This document shows positions 54,230 through 63,714 of a stretch of 64,000 bases of DNA, one piece after another. Made by a program: the position numbers and the translations under genes. A model generated the notes under the pieces. That model saw nothing but the letters and a program-made list of their open reading frames with translations, did no database searches and was not told the DNA's origin. Source of the DNA: Burkholderia sp. BCC1644. GTDB lineage: Bacteria > Pseudomonadota > Gammaproteobacteria > Burkholderiales > Burkholderiaceae. Each line of letters opens with the position of its first letter. Position 1 is the stretch's first letter. The stretch spans positions 1-64,000 of the forward strand of contig NZ_CADFEI010000017.1 in the NCBI RefSeq assembly GCF_902833225.1, written 5' to 3'.

Positions 54230-54807
54230 AGGCAGTGTGTGTGTACTGCGGCTCGTCGTCCGGCGTGCGGCCCGTCTATGCCGATGCCGCACGCGCGTTC
54301 GGCCGCGCGCTCGTCGATGCGGGCCTCACGCTCGTCTACGGCGGCGGCCGCGTCGGCCTGATGGGCGTGATCGCCGACGAGGTGATGGCGGCCGGTGGCC
54401 GGGCGGTGGGCGTGATCCCCGAATTGCTCGTCGACAAGGAAGTCGGCCACACAGGGCTGTCGGAACTGCACGTCGTGCCCGACATGCACCACCGCAAGAA
54501 AATGATGGCCGACCTCTCCGACGCGTTCGTCGCGATGCCCGGCGGCGCCGGCACGCTCGAAGAGCTCTTCGAGGTCTACACGTGGGCGCAGCTCGGCTAT
54601 CACCGCAAGCCCGTCGCGGTCTACAACATCGATTCGTTCTACGATCCGTTGATCGCGCTGCTGCGCCATACGGTCGACGAAGGCTTCATGCGCCCGGCCT
54701 ATTTCGACGCGCTGTGCGTCGAATCCGAACCCGTCGAACTGCTCGAGCGACTGCGCCGCTACCAGCCGCCCGCCCGCGACAAGTGGGCACCCGACGCAGC
54801 GAAGTAA
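54226..54807 (+). CDS. LOG family protein (cytokinin riboside 5'-monophosphate phosphoribohydrolase-like)
   Basis: This 193-residue Rossmann-fold protein has the LOG signatures PGGAGTLEELFEVYTWAQLG and GGGRVGLMGVIADEV. Family members hydrolyse the N-glycosidic bond of cytokinin nucleotides or AMP-type substrates. In bacteria the role is often undefined. It overlaps the TetR gene by 4 nt and lies 22 nt before an SDR gene. Confidence 0.9.
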   Translation: MKAVCVYCGSSSGVRPVYADAARAFGRALVDAGLTLVYGGGRVGLMGVIADEVMAAGGRAVGVIPELLVDKEVGHTGLSELHVVPDMHHRKKMMADLSDAFVAMPGGAGTLEELFEVYTWAQLGYHRKPVAVYNIDSFYDPLIALLRHTVDEGFMRPAYFDALCVESEPVELLERLRRYQPPARDKWAPDAAK

Positions 54808-54829
54808 CCGTCACCGGAAACCGCACGCA

Positions 54830-55591
54830 ATGACCGCACCGTCCGATCGCAAGGCCGTCCTCATCACCGGCGCGAGCCGTGGTATCGGCCGCGCGACCGC
54901 CGTGCTCGCGGCCGAACGCGGCTGGGACGTCGGCATCAATTACGCGCGCGACGCGGCGGCAGCCGAACTCACCGCGCAGGCTGTCCGCGACGCGGGCGGC
55001 CGCGCATGCATCGTCGCGGGCGATGTCGCGAACGAGGCGGACGTCATCGCGATGTTCGACACCGTCACGGCCGCGTTCGGACGCCTCGATGCGCTCGTCA
55101 ACAACGCCGGCATCGTCGCGCCATCGATGCCGCTCGCCGACATGCCGGTCGACCGGCTGCAGCGCATGTTCGACACCAACGTGCTCGGCGCCTACCTGTG
55201 CGCACGCGAAGCCGCGCGCCGGCTGTCCACCGACCGTGGCGGCCGCGGCGGCGCGATCGTCAACGTGTCGTCGATCGCCTCGCGGCTCGGCTCGCCGAAC
55301 GAATACGTCGACTATGCGGGGTCGAAAGGCGCGGTCGATTCGTTGACGATCGGCCTGGCGAAGGAACTCGGCCCGCACGGCGTACGCGTCAACGCGGTAC
55401 GCCCCGGCCTGATCGAGACCGACATTCACGCCAGCGGCGGCCAGCCGGGCCGGGCGGCCCGCCTCGGCGCGCAAACGCCGCTCGGCCGCGCGGGCGAAGC
55501 GCAGGAGATCGCCGAAGCGGTCGTCTGGCTGCTTGGCGACGCGGCGTCCTACACGACGGGCGCCCTGCTCGACGTCGGCGGCGGCCGGTAA
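54830..55591 (+). CDS. Short-chain dehydrogenase/reductase (SDR)
   Basis: This 253-residue classical SDR has the cofactor motif TGASRGIGRATAV, the structural NNAG (LVNNAGIVAP), the catalytic Tyr-x3-Lys in YAGSKGAV with Ser in NVSSIASRLG, and the C-terminal GGGR end. The substrate is unknown; the closest general match is the glucose/3-oxoacyl reductase-like group. It is the last gene of the TetR-LOG-SDR unit. Confidence 0.88.
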   Translation: MTAPSDRKAVLITGASRGIGRATAVLAAERGWDVGINYARDAAAAELTAQAVRDAGGRACIVAGDVANEADVIAMFDTVTAAFGRLDALVNNAGIVAPSMPLADMPVDRLQRMFDTNVLGAYLCAREAARRLSTDRGGRGGAIVNVSSIASRLGSPNEYVDYAGSKGAVDSLTIGLAKELGPHGVRVNAVRPGLIETDIHASGGQPGRAARLGAQTPLGRAGEAQEIAEAVVWLLGDAASYTTGALLDVGGGR

Positions 55592-55820
55592 TTCCGCCCG
55601 AGCGGCGCGCCCGAAGCGCCGCCGGAAACGACCTGTCGTCACGACACCACAAATCTCCACAATTTCGTGACGGTTTCAGTAAACATCCGTAATAGTTCCG
55701 TGCTCTACTAGCGGGCAATCAGACAGGCGTCGTAAACGTCTGGCCTGCGCCACCCCGATGTGGCCCTTATCGGTCCTGCCCAAGTCGCGGACCCGCTCGA
55801 CTCGACCCGAGATCTTTTCC

Positions 55821-57707
55821 ATGCCTGGAACCGCAGCGCCCAGCCGGCGACGCACGTCTGTGCCCGCGCCGGCCCAGCACACCCGCTCGACTGCCGACAC
55901 CGCAGCGACACTCGATGCCGTCGGCACGCCCGTCGTGGCATCGACCGTCGCAACCCGCGCCACGCGCGACCGCTCGGTCCTGCTCGGCTGGCGGGCCTGG
56001 CTGTTCGTCGCCGTCCTGGTCTGCGCGTACGCGCTGCCGGGCGTGCTCGGCCACGATCCGTGGAAACAGGACGAAACCTACACGTTCGGCATCATCCAGC
56101 ACATGCTCGAGACCGGCGACTTCGTCGTGCCGACCAATGCCGGCCTGCCGTTCATGGAGAAGCCGCCGCTTTACGCATGGGTCGCGACCAGCCTCGCGTG
56201 GCTGCTGCAGCGCGTGATGCCGCTGCACGACGCGGCGCGGCTCGCGAGCGCGCTGTTCGCCGCGCTCGCATTCGGTTTCATCGCGCGCGCGGCGCGCGTC
56301 GCCAGCCGTGCGGACAGCTGGTTCGACCTGCGCGTGATCGGGCCGGTCGTGCTGAGCGCGGGCACGCTCGTCGTCATCAAGCACGTGCACGACATGATGA
56401 CCGACGTCGCCCTGTTCGCCGGTACGGCGATGGGCTTCTGCGGGCTGCTCGAACTGGTGATGCAGCACGTCGCGCGCGCGCAGCAGATGCGCCACGGGTT
56501 GCCGGTGCGGCCGTCGGGCCGCTGGGCCGCGCCGATCTTCGGCGCGGGCGTCGGCATCGCGCTGATGACGAAGGGGCTGTTCGTGCCGCTCGTATTCGCG
56601 GCCACGCTCGTCTGCACGCTGGTGCTCTACCCGGCCTGCCGCACCCGCTCGTTCGCGCGCGCGCTCGGCATCGCCGCGCTCGTGTTCGCGCCGTTCGCGC
56701 TGATCTGGCCGACCGCACTGTTCCTGCGCTCCGAAACGCTGTTCATGACGTGGTTCTGGGATAACAACGTCGGCCGGTTCTTCGGCTTCTCCGTCCCCGA
56801 ACTCGGCGCGGAAAACGACAAGCCGTTCTTCATCCTGCGCGCGTTCCTGCTCGTCGGCTTCCCGGTCGCGCCGCTCGCGATCGTCGCCCTCGCACGCGGT
56901 GCATGGCGCGACTGGCGCATGCCGCGCATCGCGCTGCCCGTGCTGTTCACCGGCATCGGGCTCACGGTGCTGCAAGTGTCCGCGACGTCGCGCCAGCTCT
57001 ACATCCTGCCGTTCTTCGCGCCGCTCGCGCTGGTCGCCGCGCAGGCAATCGAACGCCTGCCGCGCCGGCTGCATCTCGCGTGGGATTACTTCAGCCGCGT
57101 GCTGTTCGGCACGACGGTCGCGCTCGCGTGGGCAATCTGGGCCGTGATGGCCGATCCGGCCGCGTCGCGCGCGGATCTCGCGCTGCTCGGCCGCTGGCTG
57201 CCGCTCGACTGGACGATGCCGATCCAGCCCGCGCTCGTGATCGGCGCGCTCGCGCTGACGGTCGGCTGGCTGACGCTGCTGCCGAAGCTGCGCACGACCG
57301 GCCTGTGGCGCGGTGCGCTGTCGTGGGGCGCCGGCGCGCTCGTCGCGTGGGGGCTCATCTACACGCTGCTGCTGCCGTGGCTCGACGTTGCGAAGAGCTA
57401 CCGCTCGGTATTCGACGACCTGAACGCGCATCTCGCGCTCGAATGGAACGACGGCGACTGCATGGCGAGCCTGCACGGGCTCGGCGAATCGGAAGCGCCG
57501 ATGCTGTACTACTTCTCGGGCATCCAGCACACGCCGATCGACGACGCAAAGTCGACGCGCTGCACGTGGATGATCGTCCAGGGCGTGCGCGCGGTCGATC
57601 CGGCACCCGGCAGCGAATGGAAACTGTTCTGGACGGGCGCCCGCCCGGGCGACAACGAGGAACTGCTGCGCGTGTACGTCCGTACGCCCGAACAGCATCT
57701 GCAGTAA
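55821..57707 (+). CDS. ArnT-like glycosyltransferase (GT83)
   Basis: This large membrane protein (628 residues from the ATG at 55821; 649 from 55758) has about 12 helices and a C-terminal soluble domain. The N-terminal loop HDPWKQDETYTFGIIQHM plus FMEKPPLYAW holds the Asp-Glu motif that binds lipid-linked sugar in ArnT/PMT-type transferases. ArnT adds 4-amino-arabinose from undecaprenyl phosphate to lipid A, giving polymyxin resistance. Whether this orphan copy acts on lipid A, another polysaccharide or protein is unknown. Upstream, TGACGG (55667-55672) and TAATAG, 16 nt apart, could be its promoter. Confidence 0.82.
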   Translation: MPGTAAPSRRRTSVPAPAQHTRSTADTAATLDAVGTPVVASTVATRATRDRSVLLGWRAWLFVAVLVCAYALPGVLGHDPWKQDETYTFGIIQHMLETGDFVVPTNAGLPFMEKPPLYAWVATSLAWLLQRVMPLHDAARLASALFAALAFGFIARAARVASRADSWFDLRVIGPVVLSAGTLVVIKHVHDMMTDVALFAGTAMGFCGLLELVMQHVARAQQMRHGLPVRPSGRWAAPIFGAGVGIALMTKGLFVPLVFAATLVCTLVLYPACRTRSFARALGIAALVFAPFALIWPTALFLRSETLFMTWFWDNNVGRFFGFSVPELGAENDKPFFILRAFLLVGFPVAPLAIVALARGAWRDWRMPRIALPVLFTGIGLTVLQVSATSRQLYILPFFAPLALVAAQAIERLPRRLHLAWDYFSRVLFGTTVALAWAIWAVMADPAASRADLALLGRWLPLDWTMPIQPALVIGALALTVGWLTLLPKLRTTGLWRGALSWGAGALVAWGLIYTLLLPWLDVAKSYRSVFDDLNAHLALEWNDGDCMASLHGLGESEAPMLYYFSGIQHTPIDDAKSTRCTWMIVQGVRAVDPAPGSEWKLFWTGARPGDNEELLRVYVRTPEQHLQ

Positions 57708-57858
57708 CGCACGACGGCGCGGTGCGCCGCCATCCCTGGCAAAGGTCATGCGCGTCCGGCCGGCCGGTGCGCACCCTTTGCGCGATACCCGCCCTTGAGA
57801 CACCCGCGTCAATCCGCGGGCTCGCCCCCGCCCTCTTTACACCACTTCCCCCGGATCT

Positions 57859-58476
57859 TCAGAACGACGAACCGGGCTCGCGAAGAAATGCGGTCTCCTC
57901 GTCGGTCGATGCGCGACCGAGAATCGCGTTCCGGTGCGGAAAGCGGCCGAAGCGCTCGACGACGGCCGCGTGCAGCAGCGCGAAACGGTGATAACTCTCG
58001 CAACCGGCCTCGTCGCGAATGCCCGCGCACAGGCGCACGGCTTCACTTTGGCTCTCGACCGATTCGTCGTGCTCGAACGGCAGATACGCGAACGCGCGGT
58101 GATGCCCGCTCGGCAACTGCACGTCCCAGCCGGCCGCGACGACACGGCGCGCGAGCGCGAGCGCCTTCGGATCGGCGGCAAACGCGCGCGGCGTGCCGCG
58201 ATGGATGTTGCGCGAGAACTGGTCCAGCACGACGATCAACGCCAGCGCACCCGACGGCGAGTCGGCCCAGCGATCGCAGGCGCCGTCGCAGGCAGCGTCG
58301 AGCAACGTGCCGTAGCGCGTGCGCAGCACGTCGTCGAACGCCGCGCCGCCGTTGAACCACACCTTGCGCTCCTGCCCGAATTCGGCCGAGCCCGGCTCGC
58401 CGAACCAGAAATCCAGAATCTCCCGCGCTTGCGGATCCAGCGCCGCTGCGCCGGCCTTGCCGGTGTCGATCGTCAT
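57859..58476 (-). CDS. DUF924 family protein
   Basis: This 205-residue all-helical protein has the DUF924 signatures ILDFWFGEPGSAEFGQ, IVVLDQFSRNIHRGTPRAFA and FEHDESVESQ, followed by CESYHRFALLH and RFGRFPHRNAILGR. The fold is TPR-like; the function is unknown. Its ATG overlaps the stop of the alaX gene (ATGA), so they are translationally coupled. I start at 58476 for that reason. Confidence 0.9.
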   Translation of the reverse strand: MTIDTGKAGAAALDPQAREILDFWFGEPGSAEFGQERKVWFNGGAAFDDVLRTRYGTLLDAACDGACDRWADSPSGALALIVVLDQFSRNIHRGTPRAFAADPKALALARRVVAAGWDVQLPSGHHRAFAYLPFEHDESVESQSEAVRLCAGIRDEAGCESYHRFALLHAAVVERFGRFPHRNAILGRASTDEETAFLREPGSSF

Positions 58477-59204
58477 GCAAACTCCAGTACGAGGCGCCGT
58501 GTACGCGCACTCTTCTTTTCCAGTTTCGCGACCCGCAGCTCGCCGATTTCCGACGTGTTGCGCACATGCGTGCCGCCGCACGGCTGCAGGTCGACATTTT
58601 CGATACGCAACAGCCGCACGCGGCCGAGGCCCATTGGCGGCTTCACGCTCATCGTGCGCACGAGTTCGGGCCGCTCGGCCATCTCGTCATCGGTGATCCA
58701 TTCGGTCGTAACCGGATGCGCGCCGGCAACAAGGCCTGCGAGACGCCGCTCGACGTCGTCGCGGTCGATCGAATCGGACGTCGCGAAATCGAGCCGCACG
58801 TAGTCGGCCGTCACGCTGCAGCCGTCAACCCCATACGGCAGCACCGAGCACATCAGGTGCGCGGCCGTATGCAGGCGCATGTGCCGGTAGCGGCGCAGCC
58901 AGTCGATCCGCGCGACCACGCGCGTGCCGGGCGCGAGCGCTGCGACGCTTGCCTCCTGCCCCGGCGCCGGCACGTGCACGGCATCGTCAGGGGTCGCGCC
59001 GTCGAATTTTGCCTTGCGCGTATCGGCGATCGTGATCGCACTGCCGTCGGGCAGCGTCAGCGTGCCGGAGTCGCCGGCCTGGCCGCCGCCAAGCGGATAG
59101 AACACCGTGCGGTCGAGCCGGATGCCGTCGTCGCCGACGGCCTGGACAATCGCGTCGCATTGTGTGAGGTACGCGTCTTCGCGAAACAGCGCTTGTGTCG
59201 TCAT
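58473..59204 (-). CDS. alaX: Alanyl-tRNA editing protein (AlaX)
   Basis: The 243-residue trans-editing protein is related to the editing domain of AlaRS. Its zinc site is His112-x3-His116 (RLHTAAHLMCS) and Cys209-x3-His213 (QPCGGTH). It hydrolyses Ser- or Gly-tRNA-Ala. The N-terminal FYPLGGGQAGDSGTL motif is the conserved AlaX loop. Start MTTQALFRED at 59204. Confidence 0.92.
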   Translation of the reverse strand: MTTQALFREDAYLTQCDAIVQAVGDDGIRLDRTVFYPLGGGQAGDSGTLTLPDGSAITIADTRKAKFDGATPDDAVHVPAPGQEASVAALAPGTRVVARIDWLRRYRHMRLHTAAHLMCSVLPYGVDGCSVTADYVRLDFATSDSIDRDDVERRLAGLVAGAHPVTTEWITDDEMAERPELVRTMSVKPPMGLGRVRLLRIENVDLQPCGGTHVRNTSEIGELRVAKLEKKSARTRRLVLEFA

Positions 59205-59308
59205 CGGGCGAGCCTCGTATCGATGGGAGAAACGACCAGTGTCGCGCCACGCTGCGCGCGCGCCCAGACGCAGATCGTCCGGCGCGCGGGCGGCGGCGTA
59301 CCGGTCGA

Positions 59309-59719
59309 TCAACCGGGCCGGTTGCGCATCCAGTCGGCCGTGTCGTAGAACGAATGCATCAGCCGCTCGCGCAGCGGCTCGGGCAGCCCGACATCCTCCA
59401 TCGCCCACGCCATGCAGCGCAGCCACTGGTCGCGCTCGACCGACGCGATCGGGAACGGCAGGTGCCGTGCGCGCAGCCGCGGGTGGCCGAACCGGCTGAT
59501 GTAGTGGTCAGGACCGCCGAGCCAGCCGCACAGGAACCAGAACAGCTTGTCGCGCGAGCCATCGAGCGACTGCGGATGCAGCGCGCGAATTTCCGCGAAC
59601 TCGGGCTCGAGGTCCATCAGGTCGTAGAAGCGGTCCACCATTTCGCGCACGCGGGCTTCGCCGCCCACGAGCTCGAACGCCGTCGGCTGCGACGGCGCAT
59701 CGTCATTCACATCGGTCAT
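59309..59719 (-). CDS. Group II truncated haemoglobin (trHbO)
   Basis: This 136-residue 2/2 globin has the proximal His86 in RARHLPFPI, the group II Trp99 (G8) in DQWLRC, and a Tyr in the B helix (VDRFYDLM) that would stabilise bound ligand. Likely roles are oxygen or NO binding and redox chemistry. It starts at MTDVNDD (59719) after a ribosome-binding-like stretch. It lies about 40 nt after the YbbP-type permease gene. Confidence 0.92.
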   Translation of the reverse strand: MTDVNDDAPSQPTAFELVGGEARVREMVDRFYDLMDLEPEFAEIRALHPQSLDGSRDKLFWFLCGWLGGPDHYISRFGHPRLRARHLPFPIASVERDQWLRCMAWAMEDVGLPEPLRERLMHSFYDTADWMRNRPG

Positions 59720-59762
59720 ACGGATAGTCGGAAAACGGGATATTCGGGGCCGCCGGCGACGC

Positions 59763-62378
59763 TCATGCGTCGCGCAGCGACTGCAGCGCGGGGCGCCGCA
59801 ACACATTATGCAGGCTCAGCCAGCCGGCCGCACCGGCGCACGCGACGCCGGCCGCGATGCCGGCCGGCACGAGCCACGGATCGACGGCGAGCTGGAAGTC
59901 GAACACGCGCGACGCGAGTACCCAGCCGACCGCGATCGCGCCCGCCGACGCCAGCGCGCCGGCCAACGTACCGACCACGACGAATTCCGCGCGCTGTACC
60001 GCATTGACCTGTGCGCGCGACGCGCCGAGCGCGCGCAGCAGCGCGGCCTCGCGCACGCGCTCGTCGCGCGAGCCGGCGAGCGCCGTGTACAGCACGAGCA
60101 CGCCGGCCGCGAGCGTGAACACGAACAGGAACTGCACCGCGCCGACCACCTGCAGCATCATCCGCTGCAACTGCGCGAGGATCGGCGCGACGTCGATCGC
60201 GGTCAGGTTCGGATAGCGCGCGATCAGCGGATCGAGCAGCGCGGCGTTCGAGGCCGGCAAGTGGAAGCTCGTCAGGTAGACGGCCGGGAAATCCTTCAGC
60301 ACCGGCGGCGGCATCAGCACGAAGAAGTTGACGCGGAACGAGCCCCAGTCGAGCTTGCGCACGCTCGTGACCGGCGCGTCGACCGTCAGGCCCGTCACGT
60401 CGAAGCGCAGCGTGTCGCCCGGCTTCACGTTCAGCGTCTTCGCAAGGCCGGCCTCGATCGAGATCTGCGGCGTGGCCGCCGTGCCGAACCAGTCGCCTTC
60501 GACGATCCGGTTGTCGGACGGCAATTCGGTCGTATACGACAGGTTGAACTCCCGGTCGACGAGCCGGCGCGCCTCGTCGGACGGATACGCGTCCGGATTC
60601 ACCGGCATGCCGTTGATCGCGACGAGGCGGCCGCGCACCATCGGCGCGGGCACCGCGTCGCGCACGCCGTGCGCAGCCAGATAGGCCGCGACATCGTCGC
60701 GCTGGTCGGGCTGGATGTCGATCAGGAACTGGTTCGGCGCATCGGGCGGCGTCGACTGCCGCCAGCCCGCGACGAGATCGTTGCGCGTGATCGCGATCAG
60801 CAGCAGGCACATCAGGCCGAGCGCGAGCGCGGTGATCTGCAGCGCGCTGGCCGTGCCGCGCCGGTGCAGCGACGCGAGCGCGTAGCGCCAGCCGACGCCG
60901 GCGGCCACGCGCGCGTTGCGTACCGCACGGGCGGCCGCGAACAGCACGAGCCGCGCGATCAGCGCGAAGCCGACCAGCGCGCCGGCGAAGCCACCCGCGA
61001 CGATCAGGCCGAGCTTCAGGTTGCCGGCCGCGACGATCAGCAGCCCCGCGAACAGCACGACGCCGATCGCATATGCGGCCCACGCGGTGCGCGATGCCTC
61101 GCCCCACTCGCGTCGCAGCACGCGCACCGGCGGCACGCGCGTGAGCGGCACGAGCGGCGGCAGCGCGAAGCCAAGCAGCAGCACGAGCGCGGCGCCCATG
61201 CCGATCAGCGCCGGCCACAGCGTGGGCGGCGGCAGTGCAACGTCGATCAGGTTGCCGATTGCGGCCAGCAACGCCCAGTGGCCGCCGTAGCCGAGCACCG
61301 CGCCCGCGGCGCCCGAGACGATGCCGATTCCGGCGAATTCGAGTGCGAACAGCGCGCCGAGCGTGCGGCGGCTCACGCCGAGGCAGCGCATCGTCGCGCA
61401 GCCGTCGAGATGGCGCCGCATGTAGCGCTGCGCGGCCATCGCGATCGCGACCGCCGCGAGCAGCGCGGTCAGCAGCGCGACGAGCGTCAGGAAGTGGCGC
61501 GCGCGATCCAGCGTCTGCCGCACCTGCGGCTGGCCTTCCTGCAACGACTCGAGCCCGACGCCGCGCAGTTTCCCGCCGTCGACGCGCTGGTGCGCATACG
61601 CTTCGAAGCGCGCGACGGCCGGTGCATCTCCGGCGACCAGCAGCCGGTAGGTGACGCGGCTGCCGTAGCCCGTGAGCCCCGTCGCGGCGAGGTCGTCCGC
61701 GCGCATCATCAGCCGCGGCGAAAAGTTGACGAACGAAAAGCCGCGATCGAGCTCGCGGGAAATCGACGCGGCGACCGTGAACGTGCGCAGGCCGACGCGC
61801 ACGGTATCGCCCGCCTTGAGGTGCAGCGCGTCGAGCAGCGCCGGATCGGCCCACACGGTACCAGGCGCGGGAATCGCGGCCGCCTTCTGCGCGGCGGTGG
61901 CGCCGGCCGGCACGATGTCCACCGCGCCGCGCAGCGGATACCCCGGCGATACGGCCTTCACGGCCGCGAGGCGCGACGGTGCGGCCTCGGCCGCCTGCCC
62001 GCCCGAGGCCGACGCGATCATGCTCGGGAAAATGGCGGTCGTCGCGGTACGCAGGCCGAGCGTGCGGGCCTCCTGGTCGAACGACGGATCGACGGGGCGA
62101 TCGGCGCGCACGACGAAATCGGCGCCGAGCATCTGGCGCGCGTCGCGCTCAAGCCCCTGGCGCAGCCGGTCGGCGAGGAAGCCGACACTCGTCAGCGCCG
62201 CGACCGCGAGCACCAGTGCGAGGACGAGCAGCGTCAGCTCGCCCGCGCGCCAGTCGCGCACGGTCATGCGTGCGGCCTGGCGGATCAGGTCGCCCAGGCC
62301 GAAGCGACCGGCATGCGCGGGTACCTCATGGCCGGGTTGCCCGGCCGGCGGCTGCGCCGCGTGTTGCCGCCCCTTCAA
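59763..62378 (-). CDS. FtsX/YbbP-type ABC transporter permease
   Basis: This roughly 871-residue inner membrane protein has ten membrane helices, built as two FtsX/MacB-type halves around a large periplasmic domain. The N-terminus (DLIRQAARMTVRDWRAGELTLL) matches YbbP-type permeases. I choose the TTG at 62378 that overlaps the DUF4126 stop (TTGA), because the sequence before the internal ATG (62267, MTVRDW) is still similar to family members. YbbP normally works with the ATPase YbbA, often next to tesA. Neither is present here, so the partner is encoded elsewhere. Confidence 0.85.
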   Translation of the reverse strand: MKGRQHAAQPPAGQPGHEVPAHAGRFGLGDLIRQAARMTVRDWRAGELTLLVLALVLAVAALTSVGFLADRLRQGLERDARQMLGADFVVRADRPVDPSFDQEARTLGLRTATTAIFPSMIASASGGQAAEAAPSRLAAVKAVSPGYPLRGAVDIVPAGATAAQKAAAIPAPGTVWADPALLDALHLKAGDTVRVGLRTFTVAASISRELDRGFSFVNFSPRLMMRADDLAATGLTGYGSRVTYRLLVAGDAPAVARFEAYAHQRVDGGKLRGVGLESLQEGQPQVRQTLDRARHFLTLVALLTALLAAVAIAMAAQRYMRRHLDGCATMRCLGVSRRTLGALFALEFAGIGIVSGAAGAVLGYGGHWALLAAIGNLIDVALPPPTLWPALIGMGAALVLLLGFALPPLVPLTRVPPVRVLRREWGEASRTAWAAYAIGVVLFAGLLIVAAGNLKLGLIVAGGFAGALVGFALIARLVLFAAARAVRNARVAAGVGWRYALASLHRRGTASALQITALALGLMCLLLIAITRNDLVAGWRQSTPPDAPNQFLIDIQPDQRDDVAAYLAAHGVRDAVPAPMVRGRLVAINGMPVNPDAYPSDEARRLVDREFNLSYTTELPSDNRIVEGDWFGTAATPQISIEAGLAKTLNVKPGDTLRFDVTGLTVDAPVTSVRKLDWGSFRVNFFVLMPPPVLKDFPAVYLTSFHLPASNAALLDPLIARYPNLTAIDVAPILAQLQRMMLQVVGAVQFLFVFTLAAGVLVLYTALAGSRDERVREAALLRALGASRAQVNAVQRAEFVVVGTLAGALASAGAIAVGWVLASRVFDFQLAVDPWLVPAGIAAGVACAGAAGWLSLHNVLRRPALQSLRDA

Positions 62379-62992
62379 TCGCGCTTCCCCCCGATCGAGT
62401 TGAGCCGCGACACCATGTGGTTCGCCATCCCGCGAAAGCCGCCCGACACGCCGCGCCACAGGCGCGGCAGCGCCCACGCCGACGCCGCGATGAACGCGGC
62501 GAGCAGCACGAGGAACGCAAGCGGAACGAAGAACGCCAGCACGAGCCCGCCGACGACGAGGCCGTCCTCGGTCGACGATGCGACCCAGTTCGAAATCGGT
62601 TCGGGAGAGAGGTTGATCAGTGCGCGCGTACCGGCCTTCGCGACGTGCGCGGCACCGGCCAGCGAGCCGCCGGCGAGCCCCGCGACCGCGAGCACGGTCG
62701 GATCGGCATGGCCGAGCGCACCGGCTGCCAGTACGGCGCCGGCGGGGATACGGATGAAGGTATGCACGGCATCCCACAGCGAGTCGAACGCGGGGATCTT
62801 GTCGGCCAGGAATTCGGTGAGGGTGAGCACGGCCGCCGCGCCGATGACCCACGGCGACATCAGGACAGCCAGCGTATCGGGCAGATGGAGCCAGCCGACC
62901 CGCGCCAGCACGCCGGCGATCAGCACCGTCAGGTACAGGCGCAGCCCGCTCGCCCACGCGAGCCCCGCGCCGAGCGAAATGGCTTCGATCAT
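62375..62992 (-). CDS. DUF4126 family membrane protein
   Basis: This 205-residue protein has about five hydrophobic segments and begins MIEAISLGAGLAWASGLRLYLT. FIRIPAGAVLAAGALGHADP fits the DUF4126 family; its function is unknown. Its stop overlaps the start of the permease gene. The ATG at 62992 is preceded by GGAG (AAGGAGAGGGCG). Confidence 0.85.
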   Translation of the reverse strand: MIEAISLGAGLAWASGLRLYLTVLIAGVLARVGWLHLPDTLAVLMSPWVIGAAAVLTLTEFLADKIPAFDSLWDAVHTFIRIPAGAVLAAGALGHADPTVLAVAGLAGGSLAGAAHVAKAGTRALINLSPEPISNWVASSTEDGLVVGGLVLAFFVPLAFLVLLAAFIAASAWALPRLWRGVSGGFRGMANHMVSRLNSIGGKRD

Positions 62993-63232
62993 CGCCCTCT
63001 CCTTGCACTTTCCGTGCGATTTGCCGATTGATCGGATCGGGTCGGACAGACCGGCCGCGCGGCGCGTGGCGACCGGCACCGTGTGCCGCGAGAAGCACGA
63101 CGGTATTCAGGCCCGAATGCGTTCCATTATAGACAGGCTATCCGGGTGACCGGCGCAATTCCGCAGCGCGACATCACGGGCGCACGCGCGCCCGGATGTC
63201 GACGCCCGGACGCGGGCGCCCGGATGCCGGCG

Positions 63233-63553
63233 TCAGGCAGCCGACGACAGCTTGAGGCCGATCAGCCCCGCGACGATCAGCGCGGCGCTCGCCACGCGCG
63301 CGGCAGTCAGCGCCTCGCCCATCATCACGATGCCGAACACGAACGCGCCGATCGCGCCGATGCCCGTCCACACCGCGTATGCGGTACCGAGCGGCAACTG
63401 GCGCATCGCGACCGCGAGCAGCCCGAAGCTGGCCAGCGCCGTCACGATCGTAAACACCGACGGACCGAGCTTCGTGAAGCCGTCCGACGACTTCAGGCCG
63501 GCCGCCCAGGCCACCTCCAGCAAACCGGCAATCAACAACCATACCCACGCCAT
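63233..63553 (-). CDS. gdx: Guanidinium exporter Gdx (SugE subtype of SMR family)
   Basis: This 106-residue SMR transporter has four helices. The essential Glu13 (LLEVAWAAGLK), Lys21 and the KSSDGFTKLGPSVFTIV motif mark the SugE/Gdx branch, which exports guanidinium in exchange for protons and works as an antiparallel dimer. Its start ATG is 9 nt after GGAG, directly behind a guanidine-II riboswitch. This combination fixes the substrate assignment more firmly than the protein alone. Confidence 0.95.
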   Translation of the reverse strand: MAWVWLLIAGLLEVAWAAGLKSSDGFTKLGPSVFTIVTALASFGLLAVAMRQLPLGTAYAVWTGIGAIGAFVFGIVMMGEALTAARVASAALIVAGLIGLKLSSAA

Positions 63554-63575
63554 CTCGACGTACTCCGTATCGGAT

Positions 63576-63619
63576 GGGGCCGTCCCCGTTGAAGCGAATG
63601 ACCCGGGGTCGTCCCCGGG
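63576..63619 (-). ncRNA. Guanidine-II riboswitch (mini-ykkC)
   Basis: On the minus strand two hairpins each close an ACGR tetraloop: CCCGGGG-ACGA-CCCCGGG (63619-63602; 7-bp stem) and GGGG-ACGG-CCCC (63587-63576; 4-bp stem), 14 nt apart. This is the exact guanidine-II architecture, in which guanidine dimerises the two loops. The second hairpin ends 10 nt before the GGAG ribosome binding site (63566-63563), so translational control of gdx is likely. A -10-like TATACT lies upstream (63635-63630) without a good -35. Confidence 0.92.
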
Positions 63620-63714
63620 CGGCGCCGAGTATAACAAGTTGCTTACGGACGCGCCGGCTGCGGGCAGGCCGGCGGCCGATCGAGGGCGCGATCGGCCGGG
63701 CCCGGTCGGTTCGG

